Positions 20,089-29,722 of a stretch of 64,000 nucleotides of DNA are shown piece after piece. This DNA is from Streptococcus sanguinis. Lineage in GTDB: Bacteria; Bacillota; Bacilli; Lactobacillales; Streptococcaceae. Position 1 is the stretch's first letter; the number at the start of each line of letters is the position of its first letter. The notes beneath the pieces were generated by a model. It saw nothing but the letters and a program-made list of their open reading frames with translations, did no database searches and was not told where the DNA came from. The DNA lies in assembly GCF_026781265.1 (NCBI RefSeq), contig NZ_JAKUVC010000007.1, positions 1 to 64,000 on the forward strand, in the 5' to 3' direction. A program made the position numbers and the translations under genes.

Positions 20089-20931
20089 TTATCCCATCAA
20101 GGCTTTGATTGCCGCATAAACCAGAAGCACACCGCCTAGGCCGATCCGATATTTGCCAAAAGCCGTAAAGTCATGCTTTTTGACGTAGTCTGTCAGGAAA
20201 CGAATCACGACTAGACTGACACCAAAAGCCACCCCCATGGCAACTAAGAGCAAGAAGATTTGCCCAAATCCCAGACTGTTCCCATTCTTGATGAACTTAA
20301 GAATTTTCCAGCCACTAGCGCCAAACATAATGGGAATACCCAGATAGAAAGTGAACTCTGTCACGACAGAACGACTGACACCATTTAGGAGACCGCCGAC
20401 AATCGTGGCACCAGAACGGCTAGTCCCAGGAAAGAGAGCTAGAACCTGAAAGAGACCAATCTGCAATGCAGTCTTGTAAGGCAAATAGGCTAAATCTGTC
20501 ACAGCAGGCTCCTCTTGTTCGCGTCTTTCCAGATAGATAAAGGCAGCCCCATAAACAATCAACATCACTGACACAGAGACCAGATTGTAGAAATGTGCTT
20601 CAAACCAATCATCCAAGAATAAACCGATAACAGCAGCCGGCAAGGCTGCCACAACCACCTTGGCCCAAAGCTGCCAGGTCTTTTGAACCTGACGGGCTGA
20701 CTTGCCTGATTTAAAAGGATTGAGCTTGTCAAAATAGATGACGACAACCGCCAAAATTGCTCCCAGCTGGATAACGACATTAAACATTTCCATAAAGGCT
20801 GGACTTTGATTCTTATACTGGATAAAATCTTGAATTAAAATCAGGTGCCCTGTACTAGAAATCGGCAGCCATTCTGTGATTCCTTCGATGATTCCGTAAA
20901 TAATAGAGATGAAAATTTCAATGATAAACAT
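20089..20931 (-). CDS. uppP: Undecaprenyl-diphosphatase UppP (BacA)
   Basis: This integral membrane phosphatase recycles undecaprenyl pyrophosphate to the carrier lipid used by cell-wall synthesis and confers bacitracin tolerance, 280 residues. The two signature blocks are present: [17 protein letters not shown] near the N-terminus and GTSRSGATI near the middle. I start it at 20931 (MFIIEIFIS) because CAGGAG lies about seven bases upstream; an earlier in-frame ATG at 20961 has no such site. It has its own promoter and terminator. Confidence 0.94.
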   Translation of the reverse strand: MFIIEIFISIIYGIIEGITEWLPISSTGHLILIQDFIQYKNQSPAFMEMFNVVIQLGAILAVVVIYFDKLNPFKSGKSARQVQKTWQLWAKVVVAALPAAVIGLFLDDWFEAHFYNLVSVSVMLIVYGAAFIYLERREQEEPAVTDLAYLPYKTALQIGLFQVLALFPGTSRSGATIVGGLLNGVSRSVVTEFTFYLGIPIMFGASGWKILKFIKNGNSLGFGQIFLLLVAMGVAFGVSLVVIRFLTDYVKKHDFTAFGKYRIGLGGVLLVYAAIKALMG

Positions 20932-21000
20932 AGAATACTCCTGAAACAAGGGTCTACTCAAGGAAAGTCACAGTTAAATTCCCAAAGAGTATTAGGTTTT

Positions 21001-21009
21001 ATTATATCA
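21001..21009 (-). promoter_or_regulatory. Extended -10 promoter of uppP
   Basis: The minus strand reads TGATATAAT, a consensus extended -10, about 70 bases before the uppP start. The -35 region (TTTTCC) is poor. Confidence 0.6.
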
Positions 21010-21028
21010 CAATTTAAAGGCTAGGAAA

Positions 21029-21053
21029 AGCCAGTATAATAACTTTTCTGGCT
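21029..21053 (-). terminator. Weak terminator after DUF2207 gene
   Basis: Arms AGCCAG/CTGGCT enclose a 13-base loop and are followed by TTTTCC on the minus strand. It immediately precedes the uppP promoter. Confidence 0.5.
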
Positions 21054-21070
21054 AGGAGAGAGCTTGTCTA

Positions 21071-22966
21071 TCAGAAAGCCCCACCGCCTCCGCCGCCTCC
21101 GCCTCCGGAGAAACCACCCCCCGAACTTCCGCCAGATGAGACAGAGAAATTGCTGGCTGTGGCGGCTACATGGCCGTAGTTTGAGAAACTGTGCATACTG
21201 CTATAGAAGGCATAGTGCAAGTTAGCCTGAACATAGCTGTCCATAGATGGATTTTCCAAGCGAATCTGACGCAGAGCCATGACACGGCTGACACGATCTG
21301 CATAGCCAAAGAGGGTCGCATAGACCAAGAGACGGTTCCAAAGGATAATACCTTCAATTTCTGTATTGTCCAGATGAGCAATATCTCGCAGCATATTGGA
21401 AAAACTTCGCCACAGATAGAAGTCGTGCGCGCCTTTGTCATTCAGGACGCCATCTCGCCAATAAAGCTGTGCCTTACTAGCAAAAATGAGAATCAAAACA
21501 AGCCCCATAAGTGCTAAGGGAATATATATCCAGATAAAGCCTCCAAAAGCGGCCGAATAGACAAATAAAAATCCAAGAGAAAATAGTAAAACAGCACTAG
21601 CTAGAACGATGGCAGTAATCAGCAATCTCTTTTCCTGAACTTTAAGAGGCCGGTAGTGACCAAAGAGACCCAAACGCTTGCCTTCCGAACGCACTTCTTT
21701 AGATAAGGAGCGCAAACTGTTAGTAAATAAGGACTTGATATTGCTACCGATGTTACGGATATAGGACTCATCCGCAGAAGACTTGTGCTTATAAATATCT
21801 TCTGAAATTTGATAGGCTGAAAAGAGATCTTTCACCCTAGCCTGGGATTGCTTGTTAAAAGCCATGCCCAGAAAACGTCTCTCAAAGTCTGCCAGCCCAT
21901 CATAAGTCGCTATTTGCAGAACAGGATTTTCAGCATCCCCCTGCAGGAGGAGATTGCCCCTATCCAGCAAGTCTAACAAAGTCGCCTGGACCATGTTTTC
22001 AAAGTTCAGCACTGCCTTTCCGCCCCTAGTCGGATCGACATCCTCCATGTCTACTGCGTAAATATTTTCCGCCAAGACAAGGGGAGCCAAGTCCTGAGGA
22101 GCTTCGTATAGACGGGCATTCTTGGGATAAGACTGCTTAGGCTTGATCTTCTGAGCAAAGACAAAATAAAGAATAGCCGCTACAAGGATGGCACATAAGA
22201 GCAGCAAGGGCATATAAATCTCTCCTAGCTGCCGATAAAAGACCGTCATGCGGGCAATCTTTTCTTCCTGAGCTTTAAAGGTTGGCAAGTAGTCACTCTC
22301 GTCTTCATTCTGGGACACAAGAGAGACCGCCTGTCGATCCCAATAGCCGTGGAGCTCGACATTATCGCCCGAGCCAATTCCATTGAGTTTGACCAGATAG
22401 TCGGTGCCATCCTTATCCACGAAAGGCTGAGTACCAAAGTAGCCACTATGAGCAAAGAGCTCGCTCTTATCTGGATTACTCAAGCCAGAAACCGTCAAAA
22501 CGACCTCTCCTATCCCCTGGTCCCAGTCGCTGATAGGAGTCCAGTTAAGCTCAGCAATATCCCTGTGAAGAAAAAGGAGATTTCTCAACTGCCAGGTCAC
22601 AGTGACTATGACTCGGTCACCATCGTAGCCTGAATTATAGATTTTGACTTCAAAGCCATCTCCCAAATCTTTGATTTCTGGTCTAAAGTCCACATCAGTC
22701 TCACCATTGGTCTGAATCGAGACCGTCGGATTCCCATCAATGGCAAAGCCATTAGGCATCTTTCCAGCAGAGCCCAGCGAAACAATCTGACCATTATAGT
22801 CGTCATTAAACTTGTAGGTCACTTTCTCTGTGTAGGTAGCTGTATTGTCCTCACGCAGGGCCAGATCGCCTTGATAGGATTCAATATCATAGTCAACAGC
22901 CGAGACAACCTGACCAAAACAAAGGCAGGAAAATAAAACCAACAGAAGATAAAAATATCGCTTCAT
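21071..22966 (-). CDS. DUF2207 family membrane protein with glycine-rich tail
   Basis: This predicted surface or membrane protein of 631 residues has unknown function. It has a signal peptide (about 1-23), an extracellular DUF2207-type beta-rich domain (to about 235), one membrane helix (about 240-262), a cytoplasmic stretch and two more helices (about 440-495). The C-terminus is an extreme glycine run ending GGGGGGGGGAF. I use the ATG at 22966, seven bases after AGAGG, rather than a TTG two codons earlier. It is transcribed divergently from the glutamine-type importer. The glycine-rich end is common in this family, but its role is not known. Confidence 0.8.
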   Translation of the reverse strand: MKRYFYLLLVLFSCLCFGQVVSAVDYDIESYQGDLALREDNTATYTEKVTYKFNDDYNGQIVSLGSAGKMPNGFAIDGNPTVSIQTNGETDVDFRPEIKDLGDGFEVKIYNSGYDGDRVIVTVTWQLRNLLFLHRDIAELNWTPISDWDQGIGEVVLTVSGLSNPDKSELFAHSGYFGTQPFVDKDGTDYLVKLNGIGSGDNVELHGYWDRQAVSLVSQNEDESDYLPTFKAQEEKIARMTVFYRQLGEIYMPLLLLCAILVAAILYFVFAQKIKPKQSYPKNARLYEAPQDLAPLVLAENIYAVDMEDVDPTRGGKAVLNFENMVQATLLDLLDRGNLLLQGDAENPVLQIATYDGLADFERRFLGMAFNKQSQARVKDLFSAYQISEDIYKHKSSADESYIRNIGSNIKSLFTNSLRSLSKEVRSEGKRLGLFGHYRPLKVQEKRLLITAIVLASAVLLFSLGFLFVYSAAFGGFIWIYIPLALMGLVLILIFASKAQLYWRDGVLNDKGAHDFYLWRSFSNMLRDIAHLDNTEIEGIILWNRLLVYATLFGYADRVSRVMALRQIRLENPSMDSYVQANLHYAFYSSMHSFSNYGHVAATASNFSVSSGGSSGGGFSGGGGGGGGGAF

Positions 22967-22997
22967 ATTCAACCTCTCTTTACAGATACTTGGCTCT

Positions 22998-23003
22998 ATT
23001 ATA
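22998..23003 (-). promoter_or_regulatory. -10 element of DUF2207 gene
   Basis: The minus strand reads TGATATAAT, an extended -10, 31 bases before the start codon. The -35 position overlaps a 14 bp palindrome (23016-23029). Confidence 0.5.
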
Positions 23004-23033
23004 TCATTTTTATCAAGTAAGGGCTTACTAGGA

Positions 23034-23062
23034 TTGAAAAGAGTAGCAATTTTCGATAGAAT
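23034..23062 (+). promoter_or_regulatory. Promoter of glutamine-type importer
   Basis: There is a -35 TTGAAA (23034-23039), a 17 bp spacer and -10 TAGAAT (23057-23062). AGGAG follows at 23087-23091, before the ATG. Confidence 0.75.
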
Positions 23063-23097
23063 AGGAAGAACTATTATTAGATAAGCAGGAGAAACCC

Positions 23098-24663
23098 ATG
23101 AAGAAATTATTACTCACTTTATTTACAGCCCTCCTGGTCACCTTAGGAACGGTCCATGTTATTCAGGCCGATGACTACCTGAGAATCGGTATGGAGGCAG
23201 CCTACGCTCCCTTCAACTGGACTCAGGATGATGATTCCAACGGTGCTGTAAAAATTGAAGGCACCAACCAATATGCCAACGGATACGATGTGCAGATTGC
23301 CAAAAAAATTGCTCAAGAGATGGGTAAGGAACCTCTGGTTGTCAAGACTTCCTGGAACGGCTTGATTCCTGCTCTAACCTCTGGCAAGATTGACATGATT
23401 ATTGCAGGTATGAGTCCAACTGCCGAGCGGAAAAAGGAAATCGCCTTTTCCAACAGTTACTACACCAGCGAGCCAGTTCTCCTAGTTCGTAAAGATGGAA
23501 AATATGCATCCGCTAAGACTCTAGAAGACTTCAAAGACGCTAAAATTACTTCCCAGCAAGGAGTTTACCTCTACAATCTCATTGACCAACTGCCTGGCGC
23601 AAAAAAAGAAACAGCTATGGGCGATTTTGCCCAGATGCGTCAAGCCTTGGAATCCGGGGTTATTGATGGCTATATCTCTGAGCGGCCAGAAGCCTTGACT
23701 GCCGAGACTGCCAACTCCAACTTCAAAATGATTCAATTCGAGAAAGGCTTTGAAGTCGGCGAAGAAGATGCTTCCATTGCTATTGGGATGCGCAAGGACG
23801 ACAGTCGTATCGAGCAGGCCAATGTTGCTATCGCTAAGATTACCACCAATGACCAAGTCAAGCTGATGGATGAGATGATTCAGAAACAGCCTGTTGATAC
23901 GGATAGTGAAGCAGCTAAGGAATCATTCTTCAGCCAAGTTGCTAAGATTCTGGCTGAAAACTGGCCGCAATTCCTACGCGGAGCTGGTTTGACTCTACTC
24001 ATTTCGATTACAGGGACCATCGCAGGTCTCATCATCGGACTGCTGATTGGCGTTTTTCGGACGGCACCAGCTTCTAAGAATAAATTATTAGCATCACTGC
24101 AAAAAATCTTCGGCTGGTTCTTAAATGTCTATATTGAGATTTTCCGCGGAACTCCAATGATTGTTCAGTCCATGGTTATCTACTACGGAACAGCCCAGGC
24201 ATTCGGAATTTCTATCGACCGGACTATCGCTGCTATTTTCATCGTCTCTATCAACACCGGAGCTTATATGAGCGAGATTGTCCGCGGTGGTATCTTTGCC
24301 GTTGATAAAGGGCAATTCGAGGCTGCAACAGCACTGGGTATGACCCATGGCCAGACCATGCGCAAGATTGTACTGCCTCAGGTCGTCCGCAATATTCTGC
24401 CCGCAACTGGTAACGAATTTGTCATCAACATCAAGGATACATCCGTGTTGAACGTTATCTCGGTAGTTGAGCTTTATTTCTCTGGAAATACCATTGCTAC
24501 CCAGACCTACCAATACTTCCAAACCTTTACTATCATCGCTGTAATCTACTTTGTCCTGACATTCAGCGTGACACGCATCCTGCGCTATGTTGAAAAACGC
24601 TTCGACACAGACAACTACACGACAGGTGCCAATCAAATGCAGACAGGAGAAGTAAAATCATGA
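23098..24663 (+). CDS. Amino-acid ABC transporter, fused substrate-binding and permease protein (GlnP type)
   Basis: This polar amino-acid importer subunit of 521 residues fuses two functions. After a signal peptide (about 1-24) comes an extracellular SBP_bac_3 domain (about 25-270) with [18 protein letters not shown] and [19 protein letters not shown] HisM-type permease domain follows (about 290-505) with the coupling loop [21 protein letters not shown]. Such fusions are typical of lactic acid bacteria and usually carry glutamine or glutamate. The exact substrate is not visible. It overlaps its ATPase gene by four bases. Confidence 0.9.
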   Translation: MKKLLLTLFTALLVTLGTVHVIQADDYLRIGMEAAYAPFNWTQDDDSNGAVKIEGTNQYANGYDVQIAKKIAQEMGKEPLVVKTSWNGLIPALTSGKIDMIIAGMSPTAERKKEIAFSNSYYTSEPVLLVRKDGKYASAKTLEDFKDAKITSQQGVYLYNLIDQLPGAKKETAMGDFAQMRQALESGVIDGYISERPEALTAETANSNFKMIQFEKGFEVGEEDASIAIGMRKDDSRIEQANVAIAKITTNDQVKLMDEMIQKQPVDTDSEAAKESFFSQVAKILAENWPQFLRGAGLTLLISITGTIAGLIIGLLIGVFRTAPASKNKLLASLQKIFGWFLNVYIEIFRGTPMIVQSMVIYYGTAQAFGISIDRTIAAIFIVSINTGAYMSEIVRGGIFAVDKGQFEAATALGMTHGQTMRKIVLPQVVRNILPATGNEFVINIKDTSVLNVISVVELYFSGNTIATQTYQYFQTFTIIAVIYFVLTFSVTRILRYVEKRFDTDNYTTGANQMQTGEVKS

Positions 24664-25400
24664 CAGAAACCATTTTAGAAATTAAAAACCTCAAAAAGTC
24701 ATACGGTGAAAACCAAGTCCTCAAGGACATCTCCCTCACCGTTCATAAAGGAGAAGTAATTTCCATCATCGGCAGTTCTGGCAGCGGAAAGTCAACTTTC
24801 CTGCGCTCCATTAACCTTCTGGAAACACCAACTGGCGGACAGATTTTCTATCGCGGCAAGAATGTCCTGGACGAGAATTACGACCTGACCCATTACCGTG
24901 AAAAGCTGGGCATGGTCTTTCAGTCTTTCAATCTCTTTGAAAATCTTAATGTTCTGGAAAATACCATCGTCGCTCAGACAACAGTTCTGAAAAAAGAACG
25001 GTCAGAAGCCGAAAAAATTGCCAAAGAAAACCTCAACAAGGTTGGAATGGGCGAGCAATACTGGCAGGCCAAGCCTAAGCAACTCTCAGGCGGTCAGAAG
25101 CAGCGAGTCGCTATTGCCCGCGCCCTCTCCATGAATCCTGATGCTATCCTCTTTGACGAGCCGACTTCAGCCCTCGACCCTGAAATGGTTGGTGAAGTTC
25201 TGAAAATCATGAAAGAACTGGCTCAGGAAGGGCTGACTATGATAGTCGTAACCCACGAGATGGAATTTGCCCGTGATGTCTCCAGCCGTGTCATCTTTAT
25301 GGATAAAGGCGTCATTGCTGAATCTGGCAGTCCGCAGGATATCTTCACAAATCCAAAAGAAGAAAGAACCAAAGAATTCTTGCAACGCTTCCTCAGCTAA
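24660..25400 (+). CDS. glnQ: Amino-acid ABC transporter ATP-binding protein (GlnQ type)
   Basis: This ATPase energises the fused binding-protein/permease encoded just upstream, 246 residues. Walker A is GSSGSGKST, signature LSGGQKQR and Walker [14 protein letters not shown]. The H-loop is VTHEMEFAR. The ATGA overlap with the upstream gene indicates translational coupling. A bidirectional terminator follows. The symbol is by family; substrate specificity belongs to the partner. Confidence 0.92.
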   Translation: MTETILEIKNLKKSYGENQVLKDISLTVHKGEVISIIGSSGSGKSTFLRSINLLETPTGGQIFYRGKNVLDENYDLTHYREKLGMVFQSFNLFENLNVLENTIVAQTTVLKKERSEAEKIAKENLNKVGMGEQYWQAKPKQLSGGQKQRVAIARALSMNPDAILFDEPTSALDPEMVGEVLKIMKELAQEGLTMIVVTHEMEFARDVSSRVIFMDKGVIAESGSPQDIFTNPKEERTKEFLQRFLS

Positions 25401-25424
25401 ATTACTTCTATTTTCAAAAGCAAA

Positions 25425-25454
25425 AAGGAATCTGGATTTAGTTCCAGATTCCTT
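25425..25454. terminator. Bidirectional terminator between glnQ and small gene
   Basis: A long stem (AGGAATCTGGA with its complement) has T-runs on both strands. It serves glnQ from the left and the small minus-strand gene from the right. Confidence 0.85.
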
Positions 25455-25495
25455 TTTTTATTTAATGAGCAATATCAGTTGCACGATTTTGAAGT

Positions 25496-25711
25496 TTAGT
25501 CTTCAAATTTTTCATGGTTTTTGTCGTAGAAATCAATCAAGCCAAGAGCTGTTTCAAAAGAGATATTTTTCACTTTTGCACGTCCTTGAGCAAGAGCAAT
25601 GATAGACATTTCACGTGCATTTGTTTCTTTACTAATACGGTAACCAGTGATCTTCTTATCACGTACCCAACTAACAACAGATTCTACTTTCTCGAAATTA
25701 GATTTAGCCAT
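25496..25711 (-). CDS. Small protein, possible helix-turn-helix DNA-binding fold
   Basis: This protein of 71 residues has no function I recognise. It is basic at the N-terminus, and the central part (about residues 18-60, around GYRISKETNAREMSIIALAQ) has the spacing of a lambda-repressor-like helix-turn-helix; this is a weak inference. It is a real gene: AGGAG lies seven bases before ATG and a near-consensus promoter (TTGACA, 17 bp, TATAGT) precedes it. It is monocistronic and convergent with glnQ. It could be a small regulator or a stand-alone DNA-binding accessory. Confidence 0.75.
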   Translation of the reverse strand: MAKSNFEKVESVVSWVRDKKITGYRISKETNAREMSIIALAQGRAKVKNISFETALGLIDFYDKNHEKFED

Positions 25712-25744
25712 TTCTTACTCCTCTCTATTCTAGCTACATCAACT

Positions 25745-25773
25745 ACTATAATTGTTTTTATACAGTTTGTCAA
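25745..25773 (-). promoter_or_regulatory. Strong promoter of small gene
   Basis: On the minus strand there is TTGACA (25768-25773), 17 bp, then TATAGT (25745-25750). The -35 is perfect consensus. Confidence 0.8.
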
Positions 25774-25819
25774 CTTAAACAAACCAAATTCGAACAAATT
25801 AAATAATTCTGAATTTTCT

Positions 25820-26713
25820 TTACTTAGCTTTGAGGGCTGAAAGTATCTGAGTCCGAATACTTTCGAAACCTTCTGGATTTGCTGGAAGGAAGATGGTATT
25901 ATTACCCGAACTATCTGCAAAATTATTCAGCGTATCCAGGTACTGGTTGGTCAAAAGAATAGACATAATCTGCTCTTCTGTCAACTCAATATTGGCCCCC
26001 TTCAATTCCTTAATAGAGTCTGCCAAACCATCCACAATGGCCTTCCGTTGCTCGGCAATACCAACCCCATGAAGACGGTCTTTCTCAGCTTCTGCAGAAG
26101 CAGCTGTCACAATCTTAATCTTATCCGCTTCAGCCAATTCCTGAGCAGCCACGCGTTTACGCTGCGCCGCATTGATTTCGTTCATAGACTGTTTGACTTC
26201 CGCATCAGGCTCAACCTTGGTAATCAAGGTTTTGACGATGATATAACCATAGGTCGACATTTCTTCTGCCACTTGCTTTTGGACTTCTAGGGCAATTTCG
26301 TCCTTCTTTTCAAAGAGCTCATCCAAGGTCAGTTTTGGAACGGAGGAACGAAGGGCATCTTCAATATAGGACTTAATCTGTGCTTCTGGCCGCATAAGTT
26401 TGTAATAAGCGTCAATTACGTTGTTCTCATTTACGCGATACTGGGTCGCAACATTCATGGTTACGAAAACATTATCCTGTGTCTTAGTCTCAACGATAAT
26501 CTCGCTCTGCAACAAACGCAGCTGAACGCGAGCCGCTATCTTGTCAATCCCTAAAGGAAGACGGAAATTGATACCGCTGCTGCTGGTTTTGTGATAGCGT
26601 CCAAAACGCTCAATGATTGCCACAGATTGCTGACGAACCACATAGACTGCACTAAGCAGCAAGAATATAAAGATTATGATCAATATGATAAAGAAAAATG
26701 GAATAAAAAACAT
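25820..26713 (-). CDS. SPFH/band 7 membrane protein (stomatin-like)
   Basis: This is a membrane-anchored SPFH-domain protein of 297 residues. One N-terminal helix (about 5-25) precedes the band 7 domain (about 27-190) and a coiled-coil with AAQRKRVAAQELAEADKIK. Relatives organise membrane microdomains and often act with membrane proteases. No NfeD-type partner gene is adjacent, so the function cannot be narrowed. The start at 26713 has a perfect AAGGAGG site; an upstream ATG at 26752 would add thirteen residues ahead of the membrane helix. Confidence 0.88.
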   Translation of the reverse strand: MFFIPFFFIILIIIFIFLLLSAVYVVRQQSVAIIERFGRYHKTSSSGINFRLPLGIDKIAARVQLRLLQSEIIVETKTQDNVFVTMNVATQYRVNENNVIDAYYKLMRPEAQIKSYIEDALRSSVPKLTLDELFEKKDEIALEVQKQVAEEMSTYGYIIVKTLITKVEPDAEVKQSMNEINAAQRKRVAAQELAEADKIKIVTAASAEAEKDRLHGVGIAEQRKAIVDGLADSIKELKGANIELTEEQIMSILLTNQYLDTLNNFADSSGNNTIFLPANPEGFESIRTQILSALKAK

Positions 26714-26742
26714 GTTCAAGCCTCCTTGATTCACTATAGTAT

Positions 26743-26771
26743 ATTCTAACATATTTAATTTGCAGTTTCAA
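26743..26771 (-). promoter_or_regulatory. Promoter of SPFH gene
   Basis: The minus strand has TTGAAA (26766-26771), 17 bp with a TG extension, then TAGAAT (26743-26748). This promoter overlaps the gap after ilvA. Confidence 0.75.
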
Positions 26772-26808
26772 ACGAAAACATACAAATTAGGCTAAAATAT
26801 ATTTACAA

Positions 26809-28059
26809 TCAGACAAGCATATTGTAGAGTGTTTCATTCCCGTTCAGATTGATAAAGGACGGATCAAACTGCTCAATACGATTAATCAAAGAAGCATAAT
26901 CATGCTTATCTGCCAGAGAAATACCAATCAAAACCGGCCCCGTTCCCTTGCTTGCCCGTTTGATATATTCAAAACGAGTGATGTCGTCATTAGGCCCTAA
27001 AATATCATTCACAAATTCCCTCAGGGCACCAGGACGCTGTGGGAAGTTAACCACGAAATAGTGCTTGATACCATCATAAATAAGTGCCCGTTCTTCCATC
27101 TCTGGCATACGGTTGATGTCATTATTACCACCTGAGATAATGCAACAGATAGTCCTCCCTTTAATATACTCGCTCAGAATTTCCAAAGCAGCAACACTTG
27201 CAGCACCGGCTGGCTCTGCGACAATCCCTTGCTTAGAGTATAGGTCAATGATTGTCTCTGAAATAAGCCCTTCGTCTACACCGATAAGATTTTGAACATT
27301 CTTTTGTGTAACCTCATAAGTTGATGCACCGACTTTCTGGACTGCGATGCCGTCGGCAAATTTATCGATTTCTTTAAGCTTGACCGGACCTCCAGCTTCA
27401 AAGGCTGCTTTCATACTGCGGGCACCGTTGGCTTCCACACCAATAACTTCGATAGCTGGCTGACTTTCTTTGATATAGGTTGAGACTCCTGATATCAGGC
27501 CGCCGCCGCCAACTGGTACCAAAACAGCATCAAAAGTGATAGCTTCTCTCCTAGCCTCATCTAAGATTTCGTAGGCCACTGTTCCTTGACCAGCTTGGAC
27601 ATCATCATTGTCAAAAGGATCGATAAAGGTGAGATTTTCAGCCTTAGTATAGTCAAGCGCTGCTTTAGCCGAAGCATCAAAAGTATCTCCAACCAATTTA
27701 ATTTCCACAAATTCACCGCCAAAGAAGCGAACCTGACCAATCTTCTGCTGAGGGGTCGTGATGGGCATAAAAATGGTTGCTGGAATTTTCATTTCCTTAC
27801 AAGTATAGGCCACTCCTTGGGCGTGATTGCCCGCAGAAGCACAGACAACCCCACGCCGGCGCTCCTCTTCGCTAAGTTGAGAAATAGCGTAATAAGCCCC
27901 GCGGAGTTTAAAAGAGCGCACCCGCTGCATATTTTCTTTCTTTAGGTAAATCTTAGCCTGGTACTTCTCTGATAAATAGTGGTCGTAGTCAAGCGGTGTA
28001 TTGACAACCACATCTTTTAACACTTTATGAGCATGCGTGATATCTTTTGCTCTGAGCAT
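26809..28059 (-). CDS. ilvA: Threonine dehydratase IlvA
   Basis: This PLP enzyme deaminates threonine to 2-oxobutanoate, the first committed step of isoleucine synthesis, 416 residues. The PLP lysine is K51 in SFKLRGA. The glycine-rich phosphate loop is visible in VPVGGGGLISG. The C-terminal regulatory ACT-like part (about 330-416) is the short single-domain form usual in low-GC Gram-positives. It follows ilvC, separated by a hairpin (28108-28136) that may lower its expression relative to ilvBNC. Confidence 0.93.
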   Translation of the reverse strand: MLRAKDITHAHKVLKDVVVNTPLDYDHYLSEKYQAKIYLKKENMQRVRSFKLRGAYYAISQLSEEERRRGVVCASAGNHAQGVAYTCKEMKIPATIFMPITTPQQKIGQVRFFGGEFVEIKLVGDTFDASAKAALDYTKAENLTFIDPFDNDDVQAGQGTVAYEILDEARREAITFDAVLVPVGGGGLISGVSTYIKESQPAIEVIGVEANGARSMKAAFEAGGPVKLKEIDKFADGIAVQKVGASTYEVTQKNVQNLIGVDEGLISETIIDLYSKQGIVAEPAGAASVAALEILSEYIKGRTICCIISGGNNDINRMPEMEERALIYDGIKHYFVVNFPQRPGALREFVNDILGPNDDITRFEYIKRASKGTGPVLIGISLADKHDYASLINRIEQFDPSFINLNGNETLYNMLV

Positions 28060-28107
28060 GTTTCTTCCTTCCCTGTTTTTTCAGTTTATTCTCTATCAAG
28101 CAAAACA

Positions 28108-28136
28108 AGGGGCTGGGAATTCGCATTCCAACCCCT
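28108..28136 (-). terminator. Hairpin terminator after ilvC
   Basis: A GC-rich stem (AGGGGTTGGAAT with its near-complement) is followed by TGTTTTG on the minus strand. The weak T-run suggests read-through into ilvA. Confidence 0.65.
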
Positions 28137-28158
28137 AATGTCTTATCTGCTCTTTATC

Positions 28159-29214
<1,056 letters not shown>

Positions 29215-29245
29215 TTAGGCGGTTTTAACAAATTAAAGGTTTGAT

Positions 29246-29722
29246 TTAATCTCGGGTAAAGCCTGTCGCTCCAGTCCGAGCAATATTTTTGATACCATAA
29301 GGGCGAATGACCCGAAGCAGGGCTTCGCTCTTCTCGGCATCACCAGTCATCTGAACGGTAATGGAGCTAGGTGCTACATCTACAACTGTCGCCCGGAAGG
29401 GTTGGATAATAGACAGAATCTCTGCCCGCTTATCAGCTGGAGCCGAGACCTTAACCAGAATCACTTCACGCTCCAAGTGAGGGCGGTCCGTGATATCTCG
29501 AACCCGAATCACATCAATCTGACGGTTCAGCTGCTTGATAATCTGCTCAACCTCTGCCAATGAAGCCACATCAATGATGATGGTGATACGGGAGACCTCC
29601 GGATTTTCCGTCGTTCCAACTGAGATACTCTCAATATTAACCTGACGTCTGGAAAGGACACCCGTGAAGCGGTTTAGAACACCCGAACGGTTTTGGAGTT
29701 TAGCTGTCAACATTCTACGCAT
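29246..29722 (-). CDS. ilvN: Acetolactate synthase small subunit IlvN
   Basis: This regulatory subunit activates the large subunit and confers valine feedback control, 158 residues. An ACT domain fills the first 80 residues (LQNRSGVLNRFTGVLSRR, VNIESISVG), followed by the family C-terminal domain. It overlaps ilvB by eight bases, which indicates coupled translation of the two subunits. Some databases call the same protein IlvH. Confidence 0.95.
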   Translation of the reverse strand: MRRMLTAKLQNRSGVLNRFTGVLSRRQVNIESISVGTTENPEVSRITIIIDVASLAEVEQIIKQLNRQIDVIRVRDITDRPHLEREVILVKVSAPADKRAEILSIIQPFRATVVDVAPSSITVQMTGDAEKSEALLRVIRPYGIKNIARTGATGFTRD

